Assembly: GCA_017309275.1 (NCBI GenBank)
Contig: JAFKLT010000034.1
Span: 47,891 to 111,890 of the forward strand
DNA from: Sphingomonadales bacterium
Lineage (GTDB): Bacteria; Pseudomonadota; Alphaproteobacteria; Sphingomonadales; Sphingomonadaceae
Direction of reading: 5' to 3'
DNA: 64,000 nucleotides
How positions within the stretch are numbered: the first letter of the stretch is position 1; every line of letters begins with the position of its first letter. A program made the position numbers and the translations under genes. Shown piece after piece: positions 16,526 through 26,026 of the stretch. The notes beneath the pieces are model-generated. The model was given only the letters and a program-made list of their open reading frames with translations, was not told the origin of the DNA and did no database searches.

Positions 16526-18943
16526 ATGCAAAATATTGAACGATCCCGCGAATTTCATCGGCGCCCGTCGGGGCAGCTACGCCGTCTGTTGACCATTTCA
16601 TCGTCGCTCGCCTGCCTCGGTTGGAGTGCGGGTGCTTTTGCGCAGCAGGTAGAGCCCCCGCCGGTGGTGCGGACCGTGGAGCAAGCGCCGATCGCGGAAA
16701 TTGCGGCGCCGACGCCGCCCCCCGCCGACGCGCAATTGCCTGACGTCGCGCCGATCATATCGGATGACGAGTTTCGCGAGGCGATCCCGCCGATCAGCGC
16801 GGAGGATGACCCCGAACTCGACAAGCCGCTCGAATCGATCGCCGAGTTCGAGGCGCGCCAGGCCGCGGCAGCGAAGGCGGCCGCCGCGAAATCTGGAACG
16901 GCGACGACGACGACGACTGCGGCGGCGGCCGGCGCGGACTCGACGACGACCGGCGATGTTCCGGTCGTGGGCGGCACGCCGGTGCCTGCGCTGGCCGATG
17001 GCGACGCGGTCGAGGCCATCGGCGACGCGCCAATCCTCGACACCGAACTCGCCGCGCCGTTGCCGCCGCTGGAAAATTTCAACGTCACCCCGGTCGAATT
17101 CGCCGAACCCGACGATGCCCGCGACAATCGCGCCATTCCCTATACGGTCCAGGTGAACGGCCTTGCGAGCGCCGACGACAGCACCGACGTCGACCTGGCC
17201 GACCTGTTCGGCGACCTGTCGGCGCTTTATGACGGGGACGGCAAGGCGGATAATATAGCGATGGTCCGCGCACGGCTGTCCGCCGATGCCGAACTGATGC
17301 AGCGCATCCTCGCGTCCGAAGGCTATTATGACGGCGTCGTCGAAACGCGGATCGACCGCGGGGATCGTGGCGACCGCGACAGCGCGAACAGCAGTCAGGG
17401 CGATGGCACGGGACAGGACGGCCGGCGCCGCAGCGCCGACCAACCGATTACCGCGGTCATCGATGTGAAGCCGGGCGTTCGCTACAAATTTTCCGAGATT
17501 ACGATCAATGCTGCGCCGACGGTTCCGCCGGGGCTGATCCAGGACAATTTCCCGCTCGCGGTCGGCGAACCGATCGTCGCCCAGCGCGTGCAGGGTGCCG
17601 AGGCGGCGATCGCGCTCAAGTTGCCCGAGCAGGGCTATCCCTTTGCGACCGTCGGCCAGCGCGACATATTGCTCGACGGTGCGACGGGCGAAGGCGCCTA
17701 TACGCTTCCGGTCGAGGTCGGCCCGCGGGGACGGTTCGGCGGGATCGAGACGACGGGCAAGCTCGCTTTCGATGCCGAGCATGTCGGCGTGCTCGCACGT
17801 TTCAAGCGCGGCGACCTCTACGACAGTCGGAGGACCGACGATCTCCGCCAGGCGCTCGTCGCCACGGGGCTTTTCTCGTCGGTCGCGGTCGAACCGCAAA
17901 AGACGGGCGAGAGCGCGGGCGACGGCACCGAATATGTGACGATGCTGGTGACGCAGGAGGCCGGCCCACCGCGCACGCTGGCCGCCACCGCCGGTTATGG
18001 CACCGGCGAGGGCCTGCGGCTTGAGGCAAGCTGGACCCACCGCAACTTCTTCCCGCCCGAAGGCGCGCTGATCGCGCGGGCCGTCGCGGGGACGCAGGAA
18101 CAGGGCTTTGGCGTGACGCTGCGTCGCTCCAACGCGGGCCGTCGCGACCGTACCTTCGAACTGGTCGGCGAAGCGACGCGCAGCAATTATAACGCGTTCG
18201 AGGCGATCACCGGCCGCGTCGCGGCGAAGATCAGCTATGATTCGACGCCGATCTGGCAAAAGAAGCTGACCTATGCCGTCGGGGCCGAGCTGCTCGCGAC
18301 GAGCGAGGACGACTACAGCTTCCTCCTCGGCCAGCGTCAGCGCGATTTCTATACGATCTTTGGCCTTCTGGGCCAGGTCGGCGTGGATCGCACCAACAGC
18401 CTGCTCGATCCGACCAAGGGCTTTCGTGTCACCACGCGTGTTCAGCCCGAAGGCTCGCTTTCGGGCCATTTCTCGCCATATGCGCGCGCGCAGATCGATG
18501 TCAGCGGCTATTATCCGGTCGCCGACGCCATCGTGCTCGCGGGGCGCGTGCGGGTGGGGTCGATACTCGGCGCCGCGCGCGAACGGCTCGCGCCGTCGCG
18601 GCGTTTCTATGCCGGCGGCGGCGGCTCGGTGCGCGGCTTCGGCTATCAGCAACTCGGGCCCAAGGATCCGAACAATGATCCGATCGGCGGTCGCAGCCTG
18701 AACGAGGCGGCGTTCGAGGCGCGCTATCGTTTCGGCAATTTCGGCGTCGTCGGCTTCGTCGATGCGGGACAGGTCTATACCGGATCGACGCCGACCTTTG
18801 ACAATCTGCGATTCGGCGCGGGCATCGGCGGGCGCTTCTATACCAATTTCGGGCCGATGCGGCTCGACGTCGCGACGCCGATCAACCGCCGGCCGGGCGA
18901 GGCGCGGGTCAGCGTCTATGTCTCGATCGGACAAGCCTTCTGA
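16526..18943 (+). CDS. tamA: Omp85-family outer-membrane translocation protein TamA-like
   Basis: 805 residues with a signal peptide of about 40 residues ending GAFAQQ. A long acidic, Ala/Thr-rich, low-complexity linker (roughly 100-165) follows, then POTRA-type sequence and a C-terminal barrel. The barrel carries the Omp85 motif SVRGFGYQQLGP and ends in an aromatic residue (GQAF). It overlaps the tamB start by one base, so the pair is translationally coupled. TamA/TamB moves proteins or lipids to the outer membrane. The extended N-terminal linker is longer than in E. coli TamA. Confidence 0.92.
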   Translation: MQNIERSREFHRRPSGQLRRLLTISSSLACLGWSAGAFAQQVEPPPVVRTVEQAPIAEIAAPTPPPADAQLPDVAPIISDDEFREAIPPISAEDDPELDKPLESIAEFEARQAAAAKAAAAKSGTATTTTTAAAAGADSTTTGDVPVVGGTPVPALADGDAVEAIGDAPILDTELAAPLPPLENFNVTPVEFAEPDDARDNRAIPYTVQVNGLASADDSTDVDLADLFGDLSALYDGDGKADNIAMVRARLSADAELMQRILASEGYYDGVVETRIDRGDRGDRDSANSSQGDGTGQDGRRRSADQPITAVIDVKPGVRYKFSEITINAAPTVPPGLIQDNFPLAVGEPIVAQRVQGAEAAIALKLPEQGYPFATVGQRDILLDGATGEGAYTLPVEVGPRGRFGGIETTGKLAFDAEHVGVLARFKRGDLYDSRRTDDLRQALVATGLFSSVAVEPQKTGESAGDGTEYVTMLVTQEAGPPRTLAATAGYGTGEGLRLEASWTHRNFFPPEGALIARAVAGTQEQGFGVTLRRSNAGRRDRTFELVGEATRSNYNAFEAITGRVAAKISYDSTPIWQKKLTYAVGAELLATSEDDYSFLLGQRQRDFYTIFGLLGQVGVDRTNSLLDPTKGFRVTTRVQPEGSLSGHFSPYARAQIDVSGYYPVADAIVLAGRVRVGSILGAARERLAPSRRFYAGGGGSVRGFGYQQLGPKDPNNDPIGGRSLNEAAFEARYRFGNFGVVGFVDAGQVYTGSTPTFDNLRFGAGIGGRFYTNFGPMRLDVATPINRRPGEARVSVYVSIGQAF

Positions 18944-21900
18944 TGGCCGAAGAGGACGCCATCGTGACCGAAAGCGGGCCGCCGACGGCAAAGCCGTCCT
19001 GGCCGCTGCGGATCGCGAAGTGGGCGGCGGTCATTCTTCTCGGCCTGGTTGCGCTCGTCGGACTACTCCTCGTGGGGCTCAACAGCGACGCCGGGCGCCG
19101 TTTCGTCGCCAATCAGATCGAGAAATACCAGTTCGAAAACGGGATGAAGATCGGCATCGGCCGGCTCGACGGCTCGCTGTTCGGCGAGATGATCGTTCGC
19201 GATTTCACCCTGTCCGATCCGAAGGGCGTCTTTCTGCGCTCGCCCGAACTTCGCATCGACTGGCGGCCGTTCGCCTATCTGAACAATCATGTCGACGTGC
19301 GCTCGGCGACCGCGAAGACGATGGTGATGCAAAAGATTCCGGCGTTCAAGCCAGTGCCCGATACCGGAAAGCCGTTGCTGCCCGACATCGACATCGACGT
19401 CGGTGTCGTCCGCGTCGACCGCTTCGTGTTCGAGCCTGCCGTGGCGGGCCGGCGCCAGGTGGCGACGCTGAACGGCAAGATCGCGATCGCCGACCGCCGG
19501 GCACAGGTCACCGCCGATGCGCGGACGATCGCGGGCGGCGGCGGCGAGGGTGATACGCTGAAGCTGTTGCTCGACGCCGTTCCCGAAAAGAACCGGCTGG
19601 CGATGACGCTCGACGTGACCGCGCCAAAGGGCGGCGTGCTCGCCGCGCTGGGCGGTTTCGATCAGCCCCTGGTCGCCAAGCTCGACGGACGCGGCGACTG
19701 GAAGGCCTGGGACGGCAACCTTACCGCCACCCTTGGCGCCAGCCCGCTCGCGCGGCTTGCGCTCACGGCGCGCGACGGCAGCTTTGCGGTCAAGGGCACG
19801 ACACAGGCGTCGCGGTTGTTCACCGGCCCGGTCGCGTCGCTGCTCAGCCGCGAGACCGCGGTCGACCTGACCGCACGGCTCGATCAGCGCAAGGCCGACC
19901 TTGACGGGCGCTTTTCATCTGACGCCTTTCGCCTGGGCGTCAGCGGCGGGCTCGATCTTGGCGAGAGTCGCTATGACGGGCTCCAGCTTGCCTTCGCGTT
20001 GCTGCGACCCGACGCTCTGGCGCCGCAACTGCGGGGTAGCGGGATGCGGGCGACCGCCAGGCTCGACGGCGCGTTCGACCTGCCGACCGCGGAATATCAG
20101 GTCAATGCCAACAGCTTGATGGTCAACGACATCATCGTCGACGCGCTCAGCCTCGCGGGCAAGGCGCGCGTCGACGCCGATCAGATCGTCATCCCGGTCG
20201 CCGGGCGCGCGGCGCGCATTCGCGGGCTCGACACGGTGGCTGGCGGGACGCTGGTCCAGGTGCGGCTCGACGGCGACCTCGCCTATGCGAACGGGCGTAT
20301 TCTCAGCGACAATCTGCGCCTCCGCTCGCCGCGCATCGATGCGAAGGCGATCCTGATCGCGGACCTGAACAAGGGCTTCTACACCGGGGCCATCGACGGG
20401 CGGATCAACGATTATCGGATCGAGAGCGTCGGCATCTTCGACATCGACACCGACGCCGATCTGAAGACCGCGCCGCGCGGCGGGTTCGAGATCGTGGGCC
20501 GCGTCCGCGCGCGCTCGACCAAGCTGTTCAATTCGGGCGTTCGCGATTTCCTGGGCGGCAACGCGACCGCGTCCAGCGACGTGCGCTATGGCACCGACGG
20601 GATCATCCGCTTCGCGAACCTGCGCATGACCGCGCCCCGGCTACGCGTGACGGGCGGGCAGGGGAGCTATGCCCCGAACGGCCAGATCAACCTGACCGCG
20701 CGCGCGAACTCCACCGATTACGGCCCGGTCGGCGTGCAGCTTGCGGGGACGATCAGCGATCCGCGCGCGGTGGTGACCGCCGATCGCCCGGGGCTGGGGA
20801 TCGGGCTGGCCAACCTCGTCGCGCGGATCAACGGCGCGCCGAACGGCTATCGTCTCGCGGCGACGGGCGAGACCGACTATGGTCCGCTGTCGGCCGACGT
20901 CGTCCTGCTGACGGCGTCGGGTCCGCTGACCATCGATATCGAGCGCGGCGACCTGTCGGGCATCGGCTTCCGCGGCCGACTGGTAAAGAGTGACGCCGGA
21001 CCCTTCGTGGGCCAGCTCGACGCATCGGGGCAGGGACTGGGCGGGATCGTCCGGCTCAGCGCGGCGGGGCAGTATCAGGCGGCAGCGATCAACGTGCGCG
21101 CGAACAATGTCGTGCTGCCCGGCGCGGCCAAGCTTGCGATCGGATCGGCGATCGTCGACGCCGACGTCACGCTCTACGACCAGCCGCACATCGTTGCCGA
21201 CATCCAGCTCGCCGACACGCAGATCCGCACCTATGACATCGCGGTCGGGCGCGTGAAGATCGACTATCGCAACGGCAGCGGACAGGCGCAGGCGCTCGTC
21301 GAAGGGTCGAGCGGCGTACCCTTCCGCATCGCGGCCAACGCCGACCTCAAGCCCGACCTGTGGCGCGCATCGGTTCAGGGCCGGGCGACCGGCGTCGATT
21401 TCCGTACCACCACGCCCGCGCGGATCATTCCGGGCCGCGACGGCTATGAACTGCTTCCGACCACGGTCGACCTCGGCCGGGGCAGCAGCGCGCGGGTCGC
21501 GGGCCGCTTCGGCGAGGGCATCATGATCCAGAGCCGCCTGGATCGCGCGAACATGGCGCTCGTCAACTCGATCTATCCGGGGCTCGGCCTTGGTGGACGG
21601 GCGACGGGCAGCATCGATTTCGAACAGGCGAACCCCGATGCCTTCCCGCGCGCCGATGCGCGGTTGACGATCGACGGCTTCACCCGGACGACTGCAGCGT
21701 CGGTCAGCCAGCCGGTCGATATCAATTTCGCGGGCAAGCTGCTTAGCGACGGCGGCGAGGCACGCGCGGTGATCCGCAAGCGCGGCACGGTGATCGGCCG
21801 CATGCAGGCTTCGCTTCGCCCGCTCGGCCCCGGTGCCGGCGACTGGACGACGCGTCTGCGCGCCGCGCCGCTGGGCGGGGGCGTGCGCTATAACGGCCCC

Positions 21901-23178
21901 GCCGACACGCTTTACAGCTTTTTCGGGCCGGCCGATCAGGGTGTCTCGGGGCCGATCGCGGTCGCCGCCGATTTCAGCTGCCGCGTCAGCGACCCGTGCC
22001 TGGAGGGGGTCGTGCGCGGCAACGGCATGACCTATGAAAACCAGGCTTATGGCACGCGGCTGACCAACATGGTCGTGAACGGCCGCTTCACCGGCAACCG
22101 GCTGGAGATCGACGATCTGACCGCGACCGCCGGCGACGGTACGGTGAAGGCCAAGGGCTTCATCAGCCTGGCCGAGGCGGACGGCTATCCGATGAACATC
22201 GCGATGACGCTCGACAATGCGCGGCTCGCGCGGAGCGAGAATATCGCCGCGCGCGCCACCGGCAATCTGACCCTGGAAAAGGTCGCGGGGCAGGCCGCCT
22301 TGCTTTCGGGCGACCTTCGCCTTCCCGAGACGCGCTATCGCATCGTCCGCGAAGGTGCCGCGAGCGTGCCGGTCCTGACCGGCGTGCGGCGCAAGCCGCC
22401 GACGGGCCGGCGGCGGATCAGCGGCGACGGCCTCGAAGCGGTCGGGGGCAGCCTGTTCGACCTGATCCGGCTCAACATCCGCCTTCGCGCGGGCGACGAA
22501 ATCTATGTCAGCGGCATGGGGCTGGAGTCCGAATGGCAGGCCGACGTCACGCTGACCGGTACGACCCAGGCTCCCCGCGTCAGCGGCGAGATCGAACTGA
22601 TCCGCGGCACATTGGGTTTTGCCGGCCGTTCGTTCGACCTCGAAGAAGGGCGCGTGACTTTCCCGACGGGGGATGCGTTCGACCCCACGATCCGCTTGCT
22701 CGCGACCGACACGATCGAGACCGTGACGGTGAACATCAACGTGTCGGGCCGCGCGCAGAATCCGCAGATCACCTTCTCCAGCACTCCCGGCCTGCCGCAG
22801 GACGAGATCGTCTCGCGCATCCTGTTCGGCGATTCGGTGACGTCGCTGTCGCCGCTCCAGGCGGTGCAGCTTGCCGCCTCGCTCAACTCGCTGCGTGGCG
22901 GCAGCGGCGGGCTCAGCCCGCTCGGCGCGCTCCGCTCGGCGACGGGGATCGACCGGCTGCGCATCCTGGGCCCCGACGACACGGTCGGGCGGGGAACCGC
23001 GCTGGCGGCCGGCCAATATATCTCGAAGGACATCTATCTCGAGGTCATCACCGACGCGCGCGGCTATACCGCGACGCAGCTCGAGATCAGCCTGACGCCG
23101 GCGCTGTCGATCCTCAGCCAGACGGGCGCGGCGGGTGGTCAGTCGAACCTGTCGGTCCGGTACCGCAAGGATTATTGA
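18943..23178 (+). CDS. tamB: Translocation and assembly module subunit TamB
   Basis: A very large protein (1411 residues) with one N-terminal inner-membrane helix (about 20-50), a long repetitive beta-rich middle of AsmA/TamB type, and the conserved TamB/DUF490 domain over the last ~350 residues (GGEIELIRGTLGF-like region, LPQDEIVSRILFG, VGRGTALAAGQYISKDIYLEV). It spans the periplasm and pairs with TamA, or shuttles phospholipids in more recent models. It starts inside the tamA stop codon and its own stop overlaps the next start. Confidence 0.94.
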   Translation: MAEEDAIVTESGPPTAKPSWPLRIAKWAAVILLGLVALVGLLLVGLNSDAGRRFVANQIEKYQFENGMKIGIGRLDGSLFGEMIVRDFTLSDPKGVFLRSPELRIDWRPFAYLNNHVDVRSATAKTMVMQKIPAFKPVPDTGKPLLPDIDIDVGVVRVDRFVFEPAVAGRRQVATLNGKIAIADRRAQVTADARTIAGGGGEGDTLKLLLDAVPEKNRLAMTLDVTAPKGGVLAALGGFDQPLVAKLDGRGDWKAWDGNLTATLGASPLARLALTARDGSFAVKGTTQASRLFTGPVASLLSRETAVDLTARLDQRKADLDGRFSSDAFRLGVSGGLDLGESRYDGLQLAFALLRPDALAPQLRGSGMRATARLDGAFDLPTAEYQVNANSLMVNDIIVDALSLAGKARVDADQIVIPVAGRAARIRGLDTVAGGTLVQVRLDGDLAYANGRILSDNLRLRSPRIDAKAILIADLNKGFYTGAIDGRINDYRIESVGIFDIDTDADLKTAPRGGFEIVGRVRARSTKLFNSGVRDFLGGNATASSDVRYGTDGIIRFANLRMTAPRLRVTGGQGSYAPNGQINLTARANSTDYGPVGVQLAGTISDPRAVVTADRPGLGIGLANLVARINGAPNGYRLAATGETDYGPLSADVVLLTASGPLTIDIERGDLSGIGFRGRLVKSDAGPFVGQLDASGQGLGGIVRLSAAGQYQAAAINVRANNVVLPGAAKLAIGSAIVDADVTLYDQPHIVADIQLADTQIRTYDIAVGRVKIDYRNGSGQAQALVEGSSGVPFRIAANADLKPDLWRASVQGRATGVDFRTTTPARIIPGRDGYELLPTTVDLGRGSSARVAGRFGEGIMIQSRLDRANMALVNSIYPGLGLGGRATGSIDFEQANPDAFPRADARLTIDGFTRTTAASVSQPVDINFAGKLLSDGGEARAVIRKRGTVIGRMQASLRPLGPGAGDWTTRLRAAPLGGGVRYNGPADTLYSFFGPADQGVSGPIAVAADFSCRVSDPCLEGVVRGNGMTYENQAYGTRLTNMVVNGRFTGNRLEIDDLTATAGDGTVKAKGFISLAEADGYPMNIAMTLDNARLARSENIAARATGNLTLEKVAGQAALLSGDLRLPETRYRIVREGAASVPVLTGVRRKPPTGRRRISGDGLEAVGGSLFDLIRLNIRLRAGDEIYVSGMGLESEWQADVTLTGTTQAPRVSGEIELIRGTLGFAGRSFDLEEGRVTFPTGDAFDPTIRLLATDTIETVTVNINVSGRAQNPQITFSSTPGLPQDEIVSRILFGDSVTSLSPLQAVQLAASLNSLRGGSGGLSPLGALRSATGIDRLRILGPDDTVGRGTALAAGQYISKDIYLEVITDARGYTATQLEISLTPALSILSQTGAAGGQSNLSVRYRKDY

Positions 23179-23468
23179 TGCGCCGGCTCGCGCTCCTGCT
23201 GCCGCTGATCCTGGCCGCCTGCGACAAGGACCCCAGCTTCGACGATCGCTATGACAAGGCGGCAAAGGAGATCGAGGCCCGCGCCAAGGCGATGGACGCC
23301 GACATCGGCGAGGCCGAGAAGGCGGCGGATGTTGCTGATGGCGCAAAGGCCGCCCCGTCCGCTCCGGGATCGAAGGTCGAGCCGGGCGGAAAAATTCCGC
23401 GCACCGATCCGGTCCCCTTGCCAGACGGCGCGAGGCCGTCTACGGGACCCTCGTCATCTGGGGAGTAG
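23178..23468 (+). CDS. Small predicted lipoprotein downstream of tamB
   Basis: A 96-residue protein. Residues 1-15 are a lipoprotein signal with lipobox LAAC and modified Cys15. The rest is charged and likely helical (KEIEARAKAMDADIGEAEKAAD), with a Pro-rich tail. The ATG overlaps the tamB stop by one base, giving a tamA-tamB-lipoprotein unit. No family is recognised. Its stop codon lies inside the conserved 5' loop of the riboswitch that follows, so translation termination and riboswitch folding share bases. Confidence 0.8.
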   Translation: MRRLALLLPLILAACDKDPSFDDRYDKAAKEIEARAKAMDADIGEAEKAADVADGAKAAPSAPGSKVEPGGKIPRTDPVPLPDGARPSTGPSSSGE

Positions 23469-23565
23469 CCAGCCGTCGTTCGCGACGGGCCGCCGCGTCA
23501 ACATACTTGGCTGAGAGGTCATGGTGCGGTGGAAGCGGGAATACCGCTTGGGCGAGACCAATGGC
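23455..23565 (+). ncRNA. yybP-ykoY (manganese) riboswitch aptamer
   Basis: The conserved elements of the yybP-ykoY class are present in order: GGGGAGTAG (23460-23468), a variable GC-rich stem, CGTCAACATACTTGGCTGAGAG (in two parts: CGTCAACATACTTGG and CTGAGAG, near 23496-23517) and the 3' CGAGACC near 23556. This class binds Mn2+ and controls Mn exporters. It sits directly before a GDT1/UPF0016 exporter gene, the expected target. I recognised it by eye; stem boundaries are approximate. Confidence 0.85.
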
Positions 23566-23581
23566 ATCGAACCTTCCGTCC

Positions 23582-23632
23582 GGGCTGGGCGGCGGGGTGC
23601 GATGTCCGTTGGAATTGCCTGCCGCCCGGCCC
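23582..23632 (+). promoter_or_regulatory. Riboswitch expression platform hairpin
   Basis: GGGCTGGGCGGC (23582-23593) pairs with GCCGCCCGGCCC (23621-23632) over 12 bp with one G-U pair. The 3' arm runs to the edge of the ribosome site CTGGAG of the exporter gene. There is no T-run, so control of translation, or of Rho access, is more likely than intrinsic termination. Confidence 0.65.
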
Positions 23633-23648
23633 TGGAGTACCAAATCCC

Positions 23649-24221
23649 ATGGAAGCCATCCTGACCTCGACGGCTGTCGTCGCGCTTGCCGAAATCGGCG
23701 ACAAGACGCAGCTGCTCGCCATTCTCCTCGCCACACGGTTCAATCGCCCGACGCCGATCATCCTCGGCATATTGGTCGCGACGCTGGCAAACCATGCGCT
23801 GGCCGCGCTGCTGGGCGCGCAGGCGGCGGCGTTTCTCGACAGCCCCATCTTTCGCTACGCGATCGGCCTGTCGTTCGTCGCGATGGCCGCGTGGACGCTG
23901 ATCCCCGACAAGTTCGAGGATGATGATGCGCCGAAGCCGCGCTTCGGGGCGTTCCTGACCACCCTGATCGCCTTTTTCCTGGTCGAGATGGGCGACAAGA
24001 CGCAGGTCGCGACGATCGCGCTGGGCGCGCAATATCACAATGTTCTTGCGGTCACGACAGGCACGACCCTCGGCATGATGATCGCCAACGTCCCGGCGAT
24101 CTTCCTCGGCAATGAACTGCTGAAGCGCGTCGACCTCAAGAAGGTGCGCATGGTCGCGGCGGCGCTGTTCCTCGTGATCGGGCTGTGGGTGCTTGCACAG
24201 ACCGCCGGCCTGATCGGCTGA
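23649..24221 (+). CDS. GDT1/UPF0016 (TMEM165-type) cation exporter, probably Mn2+
   Basis: A 190-residue membrane protein with the two family signatures EIGDKTQ (E15-Q21) and EMGDKTQ (E113-Q119), each at the start of a three-helix repeat, giving about six membrane helices. Family members such as MneA export Mn2+; eukaryotic ones move Mn2+/Ca2+. The ATG at 23649 has GGAG upstream and begins directly at the first helix. The riboswitch in its leader supports a manganese role. Confidence 0.93.
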   Translation: MEAILTSTAVVALAEIGDKTQLLAILLATRFNRPTPIILGILVATLANHALAALLGAQAAAFLDSPIFRYAIGLSFVAMAAWTLIPDKFEDDDAPKPRFGAFLTTLIAFFLVEMGDKTQVATIALGAQYHNVLAVTTGTTLGMMIANVPAIFLGNELLKRVDLKKVRMVAAALFLVIGLWVLAQTAGLIG

Positions 24222-24237
24222 CACGGCCTTGCGGATG

Positions 24238-24259
24238 CCCCGGGCGGCGACGCCCGGGG
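24238..24259. terminator. GC-rich convergent terminator-like hairpin
   Basis: CCCCGGGCG-GCGA-CGCCCGGGG is a perfect 9-bp stem with a GNRA tetraloop between the converging exporter and ATPase genes. No T-run follows on either strand, so it may act as an mRNA 3' end stabiliser or a Rho-assisted stop. Confidence 0.6.
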
Positions 24260-24269
24260 TGACGCGCGC

Positions 24270-25730
24270 CTATTCGGCTTCGGTGCTCAGGCCGAGTTCG
24301 GGAATACCGATCGACCGCCTGCCGCCGAAGTCGGACCGCACGACGACCGCGCCCTGCTTTTCCATATATTCGACCAGGCGGCGGATGCGGCCGGGCGATC
24401 GGGTGCCGTACGCGCGGCCCAGCGCGTCGTCGTCGGGGCAGGGATTGCCCTCCATCGCCGCGCGCGCGATGCAGACGAAGGGCGCGAGCATGTCGTCGGG
24501 CAGCCGGCCCGCGGCGTCGAGCAATTCGCGCCATTTCTCGTCGGCAGGGTCGAAGATACCGCCTTTGGCCAGCGCAAAGCGCCGGCGGAACTGTGCCAGG
24601 TCCAGCGGGACGCGCCCCAGTCGCTGCATCCGGCAACGCACCGAGAAATCCTGATAAAGAAAGGATTCGGGGTGAAAGGCGCAGTCGGTGTCGGCCAGCA
24701 TTTCCTCCAGCGCGGCGATGATCGCGGGCTCGGTATCGGGCGCCTCGACCTCGGGCGCCGGATCGCGCGCCGGATCGGACGCATCCTCGCCGGCTTCCTG
24801 CTCGGCGAACTGGCGGATCAACTCCTGGGCCGCGACGGGCTTCGGCACGGACGGCGGCGGCGGCGCGGCCTGCGTTTCCAGTTCGGCGAACAGCATCGTG
24901 CGCATGTCCTGCGGTTCGGCGTTCGGCAGCGGGAGCAGGCCGTGCGTGCCCGCTCGCGTCGCGGTTTCGGTCGACCCGATCTTCACCGCGACCGGACGGC
25001 GCGAGATGGCGGGGCCCAGCCCCAGGAAATGGCCGCGCTCCAGGTCGCGGATCGCCTCGGCCTGGCGCCGCTCCATGCCCAGCAGGTCGGCGGCGCGCGC
25101 CATGTCGATATCCAGAAAGGTTCGCCCCATCAGGAAATTGCTCGCCTCGGCGGCGACATTCTTTGCAAGCTTGGCCAGCCGCTGCGTTGCGATGGCGCCC
25201 GCCAGGCCGCGCTTGCGGCCGCGGCACATCAGGTTGGTCATCGCCGACAGGCTGGCGCGGCGGACGGTATCCGATACGTCGCCCGATGCGCTCGGCGCGA
25301 ACATCTGCGCCTCGTCGACCACGACCAGCGCGGGAAACCAATGTTCGCGGGGCGCGTCGAACAGCGCGTTCAGGAACACCGCGGCGCAGCTCATCTGCGC
25401 CTCGATATCCAGCGTATCGAGCGCGACGATGACCGAGGCGCGATGCTCGCGGATACGCGCGCCCATCGCCGCGATCTCGCGCTCGCTATAGTCGCCGGCG
25501 TTGACGACGACATGACTGTACCGATCGGCCAGGGTGACGAAATCGCCCTCCGGGTCGATCACGACCTGTTGGACCAGCCCCGCGCTCTCTTCCAGCAGGC
25601 GGCGCAGCAGGTGCGATTTGCCCGATCCCGAATTGCCCTGAACAAGCAGGCGGGTGGCGAGGAGCTCCTGCACATTGACGTGAACGGCTGCGCCCCGGTC
25701 GTCGGTTCCAATTTCAATGCTGCTGTTCAC
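24270..25730 (-). CDS. HerA-like ATP-binding protein
   Basis: A 486-residue FtsK/HerA-type P-loop ATPase. Walker A is GNSGSGKS (residues 32-39 from the chosen start) and Walker B is VVVDEAQ (D139-E140). The middle has ASLSAMTNLMCRGRKRGLAGAIATQRLAKL, typical of bacterial DUF87/HerA proteins, which couple ATP hydrolysis to DNA movement. The C-terminal half has a low-complexity acidic linker and a probable winged-helix-like end (SPGRIRRLVEYMEKQGAVVV). I chose GTG at 25730, with AGGTG upstream. The NurA nuclease partner is not adjacent, so a DNA-repair role is uncertain. Confidence 0.85.
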   Translation of the reverse strand: MNSSIEIGTDDRGAAVHVNVQELLATRLLVQGNSGSGKSHLLRRLLEESAGLVQQVVIDPEGDFVTLADRYSHVVVNAGDYSEREIAAMGARIREHRASVIVALDTLDIEAQMSCAAVFLNALFDAPREHWFPALVVVDEAQMFAPSASGDVSDTVRRASLSAMTNLMCRGRKRGLAGAIATQRLAKLAKNVAAEASNFLMGRTFLDIDMARAADLLGMERRQAEAIRDLERGHFLGLGPAISRRPVAVKIGSTETATRAGTHGLLPLPNAEPQDMRTMLFAELETQAAPPPPSVPKPVAAQELIRQFAEQEAGEDASDPARDPAPEVEAPDTEPAIIAALEEMLADTDCAFHPESFLYQDFSVRCRMQRLGRVPLDLAQFRRRFALAKGGIFDPADEKWRELLDAAGRLPDDMLAPFVCIARAAMEGNPCPDDDALGRAYGTRSPGRIRRLVEYMEKQGAVVVRSDFGGRRSIGIPELGLSTEAE

Positions 25731-25863
25731 TGCATAGGCACCTATCGGCGCACCCGATTCGGGGCAACCGACGATGCTGATGCGGCAAAGAAATTCGCGG
25801 GCATGCGGCTGTCCTACAATATTCGGGCGCGACAATAGCGACCCCTGTCCGCAGTTTCGTCTC

Positions 25864-25933
25864 GCCCGGCTAAAGCGACAAAGGAGACAGTCTAGACCCG
25901 CACATGCGTATATTTTGTCGCTTTACGCCGGGC
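25864..25933. repeat. Long inverted repeat with 19-bp arms (one bulge)
   Basis: GCCCGGC-TAAAGCGACAAA (25864-25882) is the reverse complement of TTTGTCGCTTTA-c-GCCGGGC (25914-25933), with a one-base bulge and a 31-bp spacer containing an AGGAG-like stretch. It lies between the HerA-like and mobA genes, both on the minus strand, in a ~300-bp gap without other genes. No flanking target duplication is visible. It could be an RNA hairpin, a protein-binding site or a remnant of a small mobile element. Confidence 0.75.
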
Positions 25934-26026
25934 CGCGATATGTCGTTTCAGTGTGAAGTCGCGCAGTTTTCCGGGGTTTTCGCTCTCCGAGCCGATCGCC
26001 GCCCGCACGGCTCGTCCGGACTGCGA

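Noticed and set aside
16598-18991. A 797-codon open frame on the minus strand opposite tamA (and a 901-codon one opposite tamB, 20641-23346)
   Set aside because: These are mirror frames of strongly GC-biased genes; their products are Arg/Asp/Ala-rich with no domain, and the plus-strand genes are certain.
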